Source: Flavobacteriaceae bacterium CRH (GTDB taxonomy: Bacteria > Bacteroidota > Bacteroidia > Flavobacteriales > Flavobacteriaceae). Taken from it: a DNA stretch of 64,000 nucleotides. Location: the NCBI GenBank assembly GCA_001507425.1, contig LMAJ01000024.1, forward strand, positions 19,121 through 83,120, given 5' to 3'. Below are positions 18,201 to 27,552 of this stretch, piece after piece (positions within the stretch are counted from its first letter, which is position 1; each line of letters begins with the position of its first letter). Both the position numbers and the translations under genes were made by a program. Under the pieces are notes generated by a model. It saw nothing but the letters and a program-made list of their open reading frames with translations. It was not told the origin of the DNA and made no database searches.

Positions 18201-19097
18201 TTAATTCAAAATCCTATATTCGTTTGGAGTACTGCCAACGTGCTGTTTAAAAAAACGAGTAAAGTGCTGCGGATATTTAAATCCTAATTCATAAGCGACC
18301 TCATTAATGGTCTTAGTAGAATCGAATATTTTGTCTTTTGCGACATTAATTATCTTATTTTGAATGTATTCCTGAGCAGATTTTCCGGTTTCTTTTTTAA
18401 TGAGATCGCCAAAGTAATTAGGAGATAAATTTAGTTCTCCAGCATAATAGGCAACAGAAGGTAAACCTATTATATTAGGTTTATCGGAAGAAAAATAGCT
18501 GTTTAAAAGTTCTTCAAATTTTTCAACAATTCCTTTGTTGGTAGTATCTCTGGTAATAAATTGCCTGTCGTAGAATCTTTCGCAGTAATTCAAAAATAAC
18601 TCAATATTTGACGCAATAAGCTTTTTACTGTGTTTATCAACAGATTGTTTTAATTCAACTTCAATTTTAGCAAAGCAGTCAAAGACAAGTTGTTTTTCTT
18701 TTTCTGATAAATGAAGCGCTTCACTAGTATCGTAACCGAAAAAACTATATTCAGCAATACCTTTGGCAAGAGATGTTCCTCGGATCAAATCAGGATGAAA
18801 AACCAATCCGTGTCCTGCCGGCTGATAATAATCTACTTTATTTTCTACATCAATGGTTTGACCTGGTGATATAAAAACTAAAGTCCCTTCCTGATAATCG
18901 TAATAATTACGACCGTATTTTAAATCTCCGCATTTTACCTGTTTTAAAAATATACAATATAGTTCAAAGTTCATTTTAGAACCAGTCCTTGGTTTTGCCT
19001 TATTAAAATCAATTATACTAACTAATGGATGTAAAGTTTCATGATTATTAAAATCATTGTATTCACTAATTGCCTCGAAGTTAAATACTTGTTCCAT
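18201..19097 (-). CDS. AraC-family transcriptional regulator
   Basis: The 298-residue regulator has an N-terminal cupin-like sensing domain (about 1-150) and a C-terminal double helix-turn-helix of the AraC type (about 195-295). The final segment INEVAYELGFKYPQHFTRFFKQHVGSTPNEYR is the family signature. It is transcribed away from the aldo/keto reductase gene, 162 bases apart, so that gene and its followers are likely targets. Its 3' end is joined directly to an SDR remnant. TAAATTTG on the minus strand at 19118-19125 is a possible -7 element. Confidence 0.93.
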   Translation of the reverse strand: MEQVFNFEAISEYNDFNNHETLHPLVSIIDFNKAKPRTGSKMNFELYCIFLKQVKCGDLKYGRNYYDYQEGTLVFISPGQTIDVENKVDYYQPAGHGLVFHPDLIRGTSLAKGIAEYSFFGYDTSEALHLSEKEKQLVFDCFAKIEVELKQSVDKHSKKLIASNIELFLNYCERFYDRQFITRDTTNKGIVEKFEELLNSYFSSDKPNIIGLPSVAYYAGELNLSPNYFGDLIKKETGKSAQEYIQNKIINVAKDKIFDSTKTINEVAYELGFKYPQHFTRFFKQHVGSTPNEYRILN

Positions 19098-19259
19098 GTC
19101 TTTTAATGTTTATTAAACAAATTTAGCTATTTAAGAACAGCTTAGACAGCAGTTTGCTCCCAATCAGTAATTTTGGTAGGAGATTCCGTAATCTGTATAC
19201 CAGTGCCGTCGTATTTAGTTCGGAGATTTGTAATAATAGAATTATTAATCATTATTACA

Positions 19260-20111
19260 ATGTACAATATAAAATTAAACAATGGTGTCGAAATGCCCAT
19301 TTTAGGGTTTGGTGTATTTCAAATGCAAGACATGGCAGAATGCGAACAGGCAGTAGTTGATGCAATTGAAACCGGTTACAGATTAATTGATACAGCGGCT
19401 TCTTATAGGAATGAAGAAGCGGTTGGAAAAGGCATTAAAAGAAGCAATATTGCCAGAGAAAAACTTTTTATTACCACAAAACTCTGGATAAGTGATACAG
19501 GTTATGAAAACACTAAAAAGGCTTTTCAGAAATCATTAGAACTACTGCAATTAGATTATCTGGATTTATACCTGATTCACCAGCCTTATGGTGATATCTA
19601 CGGCTCCTGGCGTGCCATGCAGGAATTATATGAAGAAGGAAAAGTAAAAGCAATTGGGGTTTCTAACTTTCATCCTGACAGGGTAATGGATTTAGTTGCC
19701 AATACAGGCTTTGTTCCTGCAGTCAATCAAATAGAAACACACCCTTTTCATCAGCAAAATGAATCTCAAAAATTCCTTCAGGAAAACAATATTCAAATCG
19801 AATCCTGGGGACCTTTTGCAGAGGGAAAAAATGATATTTTTCAAAATGAGATTCTTAAAAAAATTGCTCAAAAACATAATAAATCTACAGCGCAGGTTAT
19901 CTTAAGATGGCTGACTCAAAGGGGAGTAGTTGCTATTCCTAAATCAGTTCGCAAAGAAAGAATGGCAGAGAACTTCAACATATTTGATTTTGAATTATCG
20001 CCGGAAGATTTGAATCTAATCCAAACTTTAGATACCAATGCAAGCTTGTTTTTTGATCACAGGGATCCTAACATGGTGAAGTGGCTGAGCGAAAGAAAAC
20101 TAGAAAAGTAA
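19260..20111 (+). CDS. aldo/keto reductase
   Basis: The 283-residue NAD(P)H-dependent reductase of the AKR5-like (2,5-diketo-D-gluconate reductase) group reduces aldehydes or ketones. The catalytic tetrad is complete: Asp44, Tyr49, Lys74 and His107 (DTAASY, TTKLW, LIHQP), and the cofactor segment has IPKSVRKERMAENF. The frame is open for 29 codons upstream, but the family begins at MYNIKLNNGVEMPILGFG, so 19260 is used. It is divergent from the AraC gene and followed after 105 bases by the flavodoxin, suggesting a regulated redox gene group. Confidence 0.94.
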   Translation: MYNIKLNNGVEMPILGFGVFQMQDMAECEQAVVDAIETGYRLIDTAASYRNEEAVGKGIKRSNIAREKLFITTKLWISDTGYENTKKAFQKSLELLQLDYLDLYLIHQPYGDIYGSWRAMQELYEEGKVKAIGVSNFHPDRVMDLVANTGFVPAVNQIETHPFHQQNESQKFLQENNIQIESWGPFAEGKNDIFQNEILKKIAQKHNKSTAQVILRWLTQRGVVAIPKSVRKERMAENFNIFDFELSPEDLNLIQTLDTNASLFFDHRDPNMVKWLSERKLEK

Positions 20112-20216
20112 AATATTGCACTTTCCGTTTTCACATTTAAACAATATCCAGATTGCTGATTTTATATGATTGGTTAAAAAAAAGGATTGGATAAATAATT
20201 TCACTAAAAACAAAAA

Positions 20217-20846
20217 ATGAAAAAATCGATCACATTCTTATTTTTTTTGACTACAGTAGTTTGTATGTTTTCAGGATGTACTAAAGCGCAGCAACCAGCT
20301 CAAAATAAAACAGCATTGTTAAAAGATAAAAATATACTGATCGTGTATTTATCACGAACTAAAAACACCAAAACGGTTGCTGCGATTATTCATAAAAATG
20401 TTGGAGGAACATTGGTAGAACTTGAATTACAAAATCCTTATCCGGAAGATTACAAAAAGATCGTGAGCCAGGTTTCCAAAGAAAATGAAACTGGTTTTCT
20501 GCCTCCGCTAAAAAACAAAATAGCCAATGTTGAAAAATTTGATATTGTATTTGTAGGTTTTCCAACCTGGGGTATGCAGTTGCCGCCTCCTATGAAAAGC
20601 TTTTTAAAAGAATATAATTTGGAAGCAAAAACAGTTATACCCTTCAATACAAATGCCGGTTATGGAATTGGCAGCAGTTTTCAAACTGTCAAAGAATTAT
20701 GTGCTAAAAGCAATGTTTTAGAAGGTTTCTCAGTCAAAGGAGGTATAGAAAGAGATGGAATTTTATTTGTAATGGAAGGCGAAAAAGAAAAACAAGTTCA
20801 GGTTGAAATCCAAAATTGGCTGAAGAAAATAAAGATGGTTAATTAA
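20217..20846 (+). CDS. flavodoxin-family lipoprotein
   Basis: The 209-residue protein has an N-terminal lipoprotein signal (lipobox FSGC, Cys21) followed by a flavodoxin-like domain with the FMN phosphate-binding loop YLSRTKNTKTVA. Segments typical of the Flavodoxin_4 group (VFVGFPTWGMQLPPPMKSFL) follow. Being a lipoprotein, it would sit in the periplasm, unlike classical cytosolic flavodoxin. It lies between the aldo/keto reductase and a CMD-like protein, 13 bases before the latter, so the two are likely co-transcribed. Its redox partner is unknown. Confidence 0.88.
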   Translation: MKKSITFLFFLTTVVCMFSGCTKAQQPAQNKTALLKDKNILIVYLSRTKNTKTVAAIIHKNVGGTLVELELQNPYPEDYKKIVSQVSKENETGFLPPLKNKIANVEKFDIVFVGFPTWGMQLPPPMKSFLKEYNLEAKTVIPFNTNAGYGIGSSFQTVKELCAKSNVLEGFSVKGGIERDGILFVMEGEKEKQVQVEIQNWLKKIKMVN

Positions 20847-20859
20847 TTTTTCAATAAAA

Positions 20860-21600
20860 ATGAAAGCACTTTTAAAATCGATATTATTTACAATAGCAAT
20901 AATTACTTCAATAACAATGGAAGCGCAAACGGATACAGTTAAAAGTTTAGATAACAAACAAAAAGCAATTGTTAGAATTGCTGCCGTTACTGCAAAAGGC
21001 GATTTAATAAAACTTAAAGAAGAACTAAATGCAGGATTAGATACCGGTCTAACAATCAATCAGATCAAAGAAAGTATTGTTCATCTTTATGCCTATTGCG
21101 GATTTCCACGCAGTATCCGAGGATTACAGACTTTTATGACTGTACTTGATGAGCGAAAAGCTAAAGGTATTACAGATGTCGTTGGTGCTGGAGCATCTCC
21201 AATAAATGACGAAAAAAGTAAATATCAAAGAGGTCAGGCAATCCTGGAAAAACTAACTGGAGCAAAGCAAGATATCCCAAAGAAAGGTTATTCAGCATTT
21301 GCACCTGAAATAGATGTGTTTCTTAAAGAACATCTTTTTGCAGATGTTTTTGAGAGAGATGTTTTAACTTATGCTGAAAGAGAATTGGTAACCATTTCTG
21401 TAATAGCCAGTATTGGAGATGCAGAACCGATGCTCGAATCACATTTAAATATTTGTCTGAATGTTGGTCTTACATCAAGTCAGCTTCAGGAATTTACAGC
21501 TATTATTAAAGTAATGATTGGAAGTAAAGAAGGTAAGTCGGCTCAAAAGGTTTTAGATGAAGTTCTAAAAGTAAAAACCAAAACTAAAAATGCTAAATAA
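20860..21600 (+). CDS. carboxymuconolactone decarboxylase-like protein
   Basis: The 246-residue protein has a signal peptide (hydrophobic to about residue 22, MEAQ) and two AhpD/CMD-like helical repeats. The first, around residues 35-105, has AYCGFPRSIRGLQTF; the second, around 165-240, has VISVIASIGDAEPMLESHLNICLNVGLTSSQLQEF. The CxxC of AhpD peroxidase partners is not present, so disulfide reductase activity is doubtful. It follows the flavodoxin by 13 bases and precedes a cupin, a pairing common for CMD proteins. The exported location is notable. Confidence 0.87.
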   Translation: MKALLKSILFTIAIITSITMEAQTDTVKSLDNKQKAIVRIAAVTAKGDLIKLKEELNAGLDTGLTINQIKESIVHLYAYCGFPRSIRGLQTFMTVLDERKAKGITDVVGAGASPINDEKSKYQRGQAILEKLTGAKQDIPKKGYSAFAPEIDVFLKEHLFADVFERDVLTYAERELVTISVIASIGDAEPMLESHLNICLNVGLTSSQLQEFTAIIKVMIGSKEGKSAQKVLDEVLKVKTKTKNAK

Positions 21601-21752
21601 GTAGCTATTTGTAATAGAAGGCGCTAATCACATTCAAATGTATTTGAAACCAGAATATGTCTTTCAACTGTGACTAAATTACTTAGTTTTTTCTAAAGTA
21701 ATGTTTTAGAGTAAATCAGTTCAAATTAAATACTAACGAAAACAGCAAAGTT

Positions 21753-22268
21753 ATGAAAGAAATAAATTACACAAAAAGTCTCGTAATAGCTTTTACAATC
21801 TGTATTTCAGTGGGAATAATATCGTGTAATAATGGTAAAGAGGAACATCCGTATGATAAGATTACGGAATCAAATTTAATTTTTTTAAAAGGTAAAAAAA
21901 TTATAAATAATAATTTTAAAGGAGCAGCATGGGTAACGATGCTGATGGAAAATGATACGCTGTATGATACACAAATTGGTAATGTAACTTTTGATCCCGG
22001 TGCAAGAACAAACTGGCATTACCATAAAGGAGGTCAGATTTTATTAATTACCCAAGGTAAAGGATATTATCAGGAAAAAGGCAAGCAAATACAAATAATG
22101 AAAAAAGGACAAGTCATAAAGTGCCCACCTAATATTATCCATTGGCACGGCGCAACTCCTAATGATACCTTGGTTCATGTTGCCATCAGTACCAATACCA
22201 ATAAAGGGGCTGTAGTTTGGCTGGAACCAGTTAGTGATAATGAATATAGTAAATTTCAAAATAATTAA
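21753..22268 (+). CDS. cupin-domain lipoprotein
   Basis: The 171-residue protein has a lipoprotein-type N terminus (hydrophobic segment, ISC at about Cys25) and a single cupin barrel. The metal motif RTNWHYHKGGQILLITQGKGYYQ is followed by the second cupin motif with PPNIIHWHGA. It resembles small cupins found beside or fused to CMD proteins. It probably acts in the periplasm with its neighbour. The reaction is unknown. Confidence 0.87.
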   Translation: MKEINYTKSLVIAFTICISVGIISCNNGKEEHPYDKITESNLIFLKGKKIINNNFKGAAWVTMLMENDTLYDTQIGNVTFDPGARTNWHYHKGGQILLITQGKGYYQEKGKQIQIMKKGQVIKCPPNIIHWHGATPNDTLVHVAISTNTNKGAVVWLEPVSDNEYSKFQNN

Positions 22269-22299
22269 ATTATTAAGTATTAAAGAATTAAAATTATAA

Positions 22300-23055
22300 A
22301 TGGAAAACTCATTAAAGGAACTTGTTTTAGAATTTTCCAGAACAGCTTTCAATGAATATTTACCGCATTTGTCAATTGACTGTGTTGTATTTGGTTATAA
22401 TGCTGCTAATATGAAAATATTACTGGTAAAACTTAAAGATCAGGAACTTTGGTCATTACCTGGAGGGTATATTCAGAAAGAGGAAGATATAAATCAGGCT
22501 GCAAAAAGAATACTTACAGACAGAACGGGAGCTCACGATATTTATCTTCAGCAATTTAGCGTTTTTGCAGATGCGAATAGGAGTCAGGATTTCTTTAAAG
22601 AATATGATGAAGGACTTTGGAACAAACAGCGTTTTATTTCTTTAGGTTTTTATGCTTTGGCTGATTATGAAAAAGTAAATCCTGTTACAGACGTTTTTTC
22701 AAGTACCTGCAAATGGACCGATATTAATGAGTTGCCCAATATGATGATGGATCATAGAACGATTCTGGATCAGGCATTATTGAATCTTCGCAAGGAACTC
22801 AATTACAAACCTATCGGTTATAATCTTCTTCCTGATGAATTTACAATGCCGGAATTGCAAAGGCTTTATGAAATCATACTTAATAAAAAACTAAATAGGG
22901 GAAATTTCTACAGAAAAATGATAGGTTATGATATTCTGGATAAAATGGATGAACCAAGAATGGAAGGAAAGGCACATAAAGCACCAAATGTATACCGATT
23001 TAATATTGAAAAGTATAAAAATGCACTTCAAAATGGATTAAAAGAAGGCTGGTAA
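22300..23055 (+). CDS. Nudix-type transcriptional regulator (NrtR/AraR-like)
   Basis: The 251-residue protein has an N-terminal Nudix fold and a C-terminal winged helix (about 165-235, LPDEFTMPELQRLYEIIL). The Nudix box at residues 55-78 is degenerate: after GGYIQKEE the expected RExxEE reads RILTDR, so hydrolase activity is unlikely and ligand sensing is the probable role, as in NrtR-family regulators and the Bacteroidetes arabinose regulator AraR. It lies between the redox gene group and the molybdenum hydroxylase locus and could control either. Confidence 0.87.
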   Translation: MENSLKELVLEFSRTAFNEYLPHLSIDCVVFGYNAANMKILLVKLKDQELWSLPGGYIQKEEDINQAAKRILTDRTGAHDIYLQQFSVFADANRSQDFFKEYDEGLWNKQRFISLGFYALADYEKVNPVTDVFSSTCKWTDINELPNMMMDHRTILDQALLNLRKELNYKPIGYNLLPDEFTMPELQRLYEIILNKKLNRGNFYRKMIGYDILDKMDEPRMEGKAHKAPNVYRFNIEKYKNALQNGLKEGW

Positions 23056-23167
23056 ACTTAAATAATGTAAGATATTAATATTAAGTATTTTATTTTTTTG
23101 TAAATTAGAAAAAGAATTAAACTATTTGGTAATGAATGATCTTTAATATTGAAAATAGCACTTAATT

Positions 23168-23635
23168 ATGATACAATTAACTATAAATGGTAAGCCTGAA
23201 ACACTAGACGTGAGTCCTGAAATGCCTTTGCTTTGGGCAATACGAGACACGTTAGGGCTCACAGGAACTAAATTTGGCTGTGGTGTAGCACAATGCGGAG
23301 CATGCGTCGTACACCTTGATGGTGAAGCAGTGCGCTCCTGTGTTACAAAAATGAGCCGTGCCGAAGGTAAAAATGTGGTGACAATAGAAGGATTATCTGA
23401 AAATAATGATCATCCGGCACAAAAAGCATGGCAGGAAATAGACGTTCCGCAATGTGGTTATTGTCATTCAGGACAAATTATGTCGGCTGCTGTCTTACTT
23501 CGTGAAAACCCAAATCCTACCGATCAGGATATAGACGACGCAATGGCTGGAAATATCTGCAGATGCGGCACTTATCCACGAATTCGCAAAGCCATACATC
23601 TTGCATCTCAAATGCAGGGAAACAATAAAATCTGA
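23168..23635 (+). CDS. [2Fe-2S] subunit of a molybdenum hydroxylase (IorA-like)
   Basis: The 155-residue small subunit resembles isoquinoline 1-oxidoreductase alpha subunit and CoxS. The plant-ferredoxin-type cluster uses Cys38, Cys43, Cys46 and Cys58. The helical second cluster uses Cys96, Cys99, Cys131 and Cys133 (QCGYCHSGQ and ICRCGTYPRIR). There is no signal peptide, so export would require piggy-back transport with the Tat-bearing large subunit. It transfers electrons from the Mo centre to the downstream acceptor, probably the adjacent cytochrome. Confidence 0.95.
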   Translation: MIQLTINGKPETLDVSPEMPLLWAIRDTLGLTGTKFGCGVAQCGACVVHLDGEAVRSCVTKMSRAEGKNVVTIEGLSENNDHPAQKAWQEIDVPQCGYCHSGQIMSAAVLLRENPNPTDQDIDDAMAGNICRCGTYPRIRKAIHLASQMQGNNKI

Positions 23636-23665
23636 TGCGGAAACAGAAAATAAAGCTTATGTCTT

Positions 23666-24283
23666 ATGTCTAGAAAAAATAAATTTTTAATGATAGCCGT
23701 ACTATTAGTTTCTACTATTGGACTGGCATTTACCGTTTCGATGCATCATCGGATAAAGGAAAAGGAATATATTGGCATTACACCCATAAAAAAAGACAGT
23801 GCAGCATCTGTAGCGGCTTTTAAACAAGTTTACAAAGTACTTATGAGTCCGCGTTGCCTTAATTGTCATCCAAAAGGCGATATTCCGCTTCAGGGAGATA
23901 ATAATGTTGTTCACAGCATGCAGCCCAAACGCGGAAAAGATGGAAAAGGCCTATACGCCATGAAGTGTGCCAATTGTCATCAGCAAACAAATAGCCCCGG
24001 ACTTCATACCCCACCCGGAAATCCCGAATGGCATTTACCGCCTGCTGATATGAAAATGGTATTTGAAGGGAAGACACCTCACGAATTGGCTAAACAATTG
24101 GTTAACCCTGAACTGAATGGCCATAAGGATTTGCAAAAACTTATTGCGCATGCCGATGATGGTTTGGTAAAAGGTGGCTGGAATCCGGGAAAAGGAAGAA
24201 CCGTTCCGCCTTTAACCCATGCACAATTTAAAAAAGCCTGGATTACATGGCTGCAAACTGGCGCTTATGCTCCTGCTAAATAG
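23666..24283 (+). CDS. membrane-anchored di-haem cytochrome c-like subunit
   Basis: The 205-residue protein has an N-terminal uncleaved anchor or signal (about residues 7-26) and two haem c attachment motifs, CLNCH (64-68) and CANCH (101-105). The rest is rich in Pro, His and Gly. It lies between the two subunits of a molybdenum hydroxylase, so it is the likely electron acceptor linking the enzyme to the respiratory chain. Similar small proteins are annotated as isoquinoline 1-oxidoreductase subunits in Bacteroidetes. Residue spacing does not match classical mono-haem class I cytochromes. Confidence 0.85.
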   Translation: MSRKNKFLMIAVLLVSTIGLAFTVSMHHRIKEKEYIGITPIKKDSAASVAAFKQVYKVLMSPRCLNCHPKGDIPLQGDNNVVHSMQPKRGKDGKGLYAMKCANCHQQTNSPGLHTPPGNPEWHLPPADMKMVFEGKTPHELAKQLVNPELNGHKDLQKLIAHADDGLVKGGWNPGKGRTVPPLTHAQFKKAWITWLQTGAYAPAK

Positions 24284-24309
24284 TATTTCATTAATTTAAT
24301 GATTATCTG

Positions 24310-26472
24310 ATGACGAAAAATAATAACGTAGATACTACAAGAAGAAATTTTCTTAAGCTAACCGGTTTAGGCGGGGCTGCACTTTGCCTTGGTTTTTATT
24401 TTCCCGCAGAGGGTGCACCAATTCTGGTACATCCTTCAGAGTTAAGTGAATCTGAAATAGAGCTGTGTCCCTGGATTATTATTAATCCGTCAGGAAAAGT
24501 AACGATTGTCAATCACAGAGCCGAGATGGGACAAGGTTCGTATCATTCGGTACCACAAATTGTAGCAGAAGAACTGGAAGTTGATATGAATGATATCAAT
24601 GTAATTTTTGCTATTGGAAATGAAAAAAAATACGGTGGACAGGTCACAGGAGGAAGTTCTACCATTCGCTCCTCCTATAAAAATCTGCTAAAATTAAGCG
24701 CTGCTTCACGCGAAATGCTAATTAGTGCAGCAGCTGCAAAATGGAATGTTCCCGTTGCAGATTGCTATGCGGCATCCGGCCATGTAATTCATAAACCATC
24801 CGGAAAAAAAGCACACTACGGAGAGCTTGTTTTAGCGGCTTCAAAACTGCCGGCTCCAAAAGAACCAAAGCTAAAAAAAATATCAGAATATAAACTAATC
24901 AGAAAGCCGCTAAAAAGAATTGATACACCGCTTAAAACTAATGGCGCCTTAATTTTTGGACTCGATAAAAGAATTCCGGGAATGTTGTTTGCTTCAGTAG
25001 AACGTGATCCACGCTACTTTGGAAAAGTAAAAAGTTTTGATGCAACAGCAGCCCTAAAAGTTCCGGGTGTTAAGAAAGTTTTTAAAGTCGAAATGGCGTA
25101 TTATGAACATATACGAGAAGGAGTTGCTGTAGTGGCAGATTCAACCTGGGCAGCCCTTGAAGGCAGAAAAGCATTAAAAGTACAGTGGGACAGCAGTGGT
25201 TTTAAACACTGGAGTACTCCGGAAATCTTTAAAACCCAAGATGATTTACTGCACAGTCAGGAAGGTATGATACTCAAAACGCAAGGTATTCCTAACGAAA
25301 TTCTTGTCCAATCGACAAAAAAATTAGATGTGGTTTATCAAACTCCGTATCAATCGCATGTTGCTATGGAGCCTATTAACTGTATTGCACATCATAAAGG
25401 TGATTCGATTGAAATTTGGGGCCCGATTCAGGCTCCGGGATGGATTCAGGATGATATCAGTAAACAATTTAAAATTGACAAAGAGAAAGTAATTGTGAAT
25501 ATGACTTTCCTTGGAGGTGGTTTTGGAAGAAAAGCGATGATCGATTATCCAAGTGAGGCCGTTGGTGTTTCAAAAATAATAGGTGGTCCGGTTCAGGTAG
25601 TCTGGACACGTGAGGACGATGCTACTTTAGGACCGTTTCGCCCCGGAATATCTTATCGATGCGAAGGAATGATTACCAATGGAAAAATTGAAGCATTAAA
25701 ATTTAGAATGGCCGGCCAGAACAATGATCACTGGCGTGGCGGTGCAAAAGATAAGCCCAACAGAAGTACCAGCGAAGGATTTTTGAAACCCTATTACGAG
25801 AGTATTAAAAACCTGAGTATTGCAGATGTTCTTTTTGAAACAACGATTCCAACCAGTTTTTGGCGTTCCGTTTACGCATCAACTAACGGATTTGCTTATG
25901 AAAGTTTTATCGATGAAATGGCGCACGAAGCAGGAAAAGATCCTTTGGATTTCCGTCGCCAGCATTTGCAGGAAGAGCGCTGTCAAAAGGTAATCGATAA
26001 GATGGAAGAAGTATCAGGCTGGAAAAACCGTGCAAAAAATGAAGGATATGGTGTTGCGATAACAGAATGCTTTAATTCAACAGTAGGCCATATTGTAAAA
26101 GTTTCAAAAAATCCTCAGGGAGGTGTTAAAATTGATAAAGTTTGGGCTGTAATGGATTGTGGCTGGTATGTCAATCCCGACATTATTCATGCACAGGTAG
26201 AAGGTTCTATTGTGATGGGATTGGGAGCGGCCACTACGCATCAGATTACGTTTAAAGATAATGTAGTAGAACAGCATAATTTTTATGATTATCCATTGCC
26301 CAGAATTAATGAAATCCCAACGATAGAGGTCTATATCATAGACAATGAGGCAGATGCGGGCGGAGTAGGTGAGCCTGGACTTCCACCACTAGCACCGGCA
26401 CTTACCAATGCCATTTTTGATCTTACAGGAAAACGAATTAGAAAACTGCCTTTTAGTCTTGCAACAGTTTAA
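24310..26472 (+). CDS. molybdopterin-binding subunit of xanthine dehydrogenase-family oxidase (IorB-like)
   Basis: The 720-residue catalytic subunit begins with a Tat signal (Arg11-Arg12 in TTRRNFLKLTG, then a hydrophobic stretch), so the folded enzyme is exported to the periplasm. Mo-cofactor contacts include AEMGQGSYHS near residue 72, GGSSTIRS and GGGFGRKAM near residue 400, and the presumed catalytic glutamate is Glu688 in VGEPGLPP. It belongs to the IorB/aldehyde oxidase group, which hydroxylates N-heterocycles or oxidises aldehydes; the actual substrate is unknown. The gene follows the cytochrome by 26 bases and precedes XdhC and MocA, which prepare its cofactor. Confidence 0.94.
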   Translation: MTKNNNVDTTRRNFLKLTGLGGAALCLGFYFPAEGAPILVHPSELSESEIELCPWIIINPSGKVTIVNHRAEMGQGSYHSVPQIVAEELEVDMNDINVIFAIGNEKKYGGQVTGGSSTIRSSYKNLLKLSAASREMLISAAAAKWNVPVADCYAASGHVIHKPSGKKAHYGELVLAASKLPAPKEPKLKKISEYKLIRKPLKRIDTPLKTNGALIFGLDKRIPGMLFASVERDPRYFGKVKSFDATAALKVPGVKKVFKVEMAYYEHIREGVAVVADSTWAALEGRKALKVQWDSSGFKHWSTPEIFKTQDDLLHSQEGMILKTQGIPNEILVQSTKKLDVVYQTPYQSHVAMEPINCIAHHKGDSIEIWGPIQAPGWIQDDISKQFKIDKEKVIVNMTFLGGGFGRKAMIDYPSEAVGVSKIIGGPVQVVWTREDDATLGPFRPGISYRCEGMITNGKIEALKFRMAGQNNDHWRGGAKDKPNRSTSEGFLKPYYESIKNLSIADVLFETTIPTSFWRSVYASTNGFAYESFIDEMAHEAGKDPLDFRRQHLQEERCQKVIDKMEEVSGWKNRAKNEGYGVAITECFNSTVGHIVKVSKNPQGGVKIDKVWAVMDCGWYVNPDIIHAQVEGSIVMGLGAATTHQITFKDNVVEQHNFYDYPLPRINEIPTIEVYIIDNEADAGGVGEPGLPPLAPALTNAIFDLTGKRIRKLPFSLATV

Positions 26473-26526
26473 CGAATTAGCGTATAAATATGTTGAAAGT
26501 ATAATTATTCAAAAAAGGATTAAAAT

Positions 26527-27534
26527 ATGATGCACGAATTACTGAAATTAAAAGAAGCATACCTTTCAGCACAGTCAATGGGACTCAAAAGCATTATGGC
26601 AACAGTTGTCGCTATCGAAGGTTCCTCGTACAGAAGACCGGGTGTACGTATGCTGATATTTGAAAACAATACGATGGTTGGTGCAGTAAGTGGAGGATGT
26701 GTCGAAAATGAAATCCTCAAACAATCTCAGTCTGTATTTTTCGACAATAAAGCAAAGATCATGATTTATGATGGAAGATATAGACTTGGGTGTGAAGGTA
26801 TCCTATATATTCTTATAGAGCCGTTTTCTCCTGATATAGCTCTTTGGAATGCTTTAGAAACTGTTGTACAGGAAAGAAAACCTTTAGAAATAGAATCCTT
26901 TTACACAAAAACAGAAGGAAGTCAGCCTGGTTTAGGTTCTGAATTTCATTTTGAAGAGAAGAATTTTACTTTTTCTACGGTTCAATTAGACAAATCCTTA
27001 TCGAATTTTACACAAATATTAAAACCACGCTTTCATTTAATTATAGTTGGATCAGAACATGATGCCGTTCAATTATGCTATTTTGCATCTTTAACTGGCT
27101 GGGAAATTACTATTGTAGCCTCGGTAAAAGATCCAAAAAAAATTACTGATTTTCCGGGAGCAGCACGTATTGTTCATTTATTGCCCGGAGAAATTGATGC
27201 TCTTTCTGTTGATAATGAAACTGCTGTTGTTTTAATGACACACAGCTATGCAACCGACTTAAAGTTTCTTGTAGAATTGAAAAATTCACAGCCAGCTTAT
27301 CTTGGTCTTCTTGGACCAGTTAAGAGACGAAATCAATTACTAAATGATTTTTTTGAATACACAGATTCTTATAATGAAGGTCTGCTTGATGTAGCTTATG
27401 GACCTTCAGGTATTAGTATAGGGGCAGAGACCCCTCAGGAAATTGCAATTAGTATTATTGCTGAGATACTTGCTGTAGTAAGGAAAGAGAAACCAATATC
27501 ATTAAAATATAAAAATAGTACTATTCACTCCTAA
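26527..27534 (+). CDS. xdhC: XdhC-family molybdenum cofactor chaperone
   Basis: The 335-residue XdhC/CoxI protein has an N-terminal XdhC domain with GSSYRRPGVRML and AVSGGCVENEI, and a C-terminal Rossmann-type domain (LIIVGSEHDAVQL, then LGLLGPVKRR). Family members bind the matured, sulfurated Mo cofactor and insert it into hydroxylases. It is 55 bases after the Mo subunit and 19 before MocA, clearly one operon. It probably starts MMHELL; the second Met is equally possible. Confidence 0.94.
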   Translation: MMHELLKLKEAYLSAQSMGLKSIMATVVAIEGSSYRRPGVRMLIFENNTMVGAVSGGCVENEILKQSQSVFFDNKAKIMIYDGRYRLGCEGILYILIEPFSPDIALWNALETVVQERKPLEIESFYTKTEGSQPGLGSEFHFEEKNFTFSTVQLDKSLSNFTQILKPRFHLIIVGSEHDAVQLCYFASLTGWEITIVASVKDPKKITDFPGAARIVHLLPGEIDALSVDNETAVVLMTHSYATDLKFLVELKNSQPAYLGLLGPVKRRNQLLNDFFEYTDSYNEGLLDVAYGPSGISIGAETPQEIAISIIAEILAVVRKEKPISLKYKNSTIHS

Positions 27535-27552
27535 AATTATAATTGAATTGTA

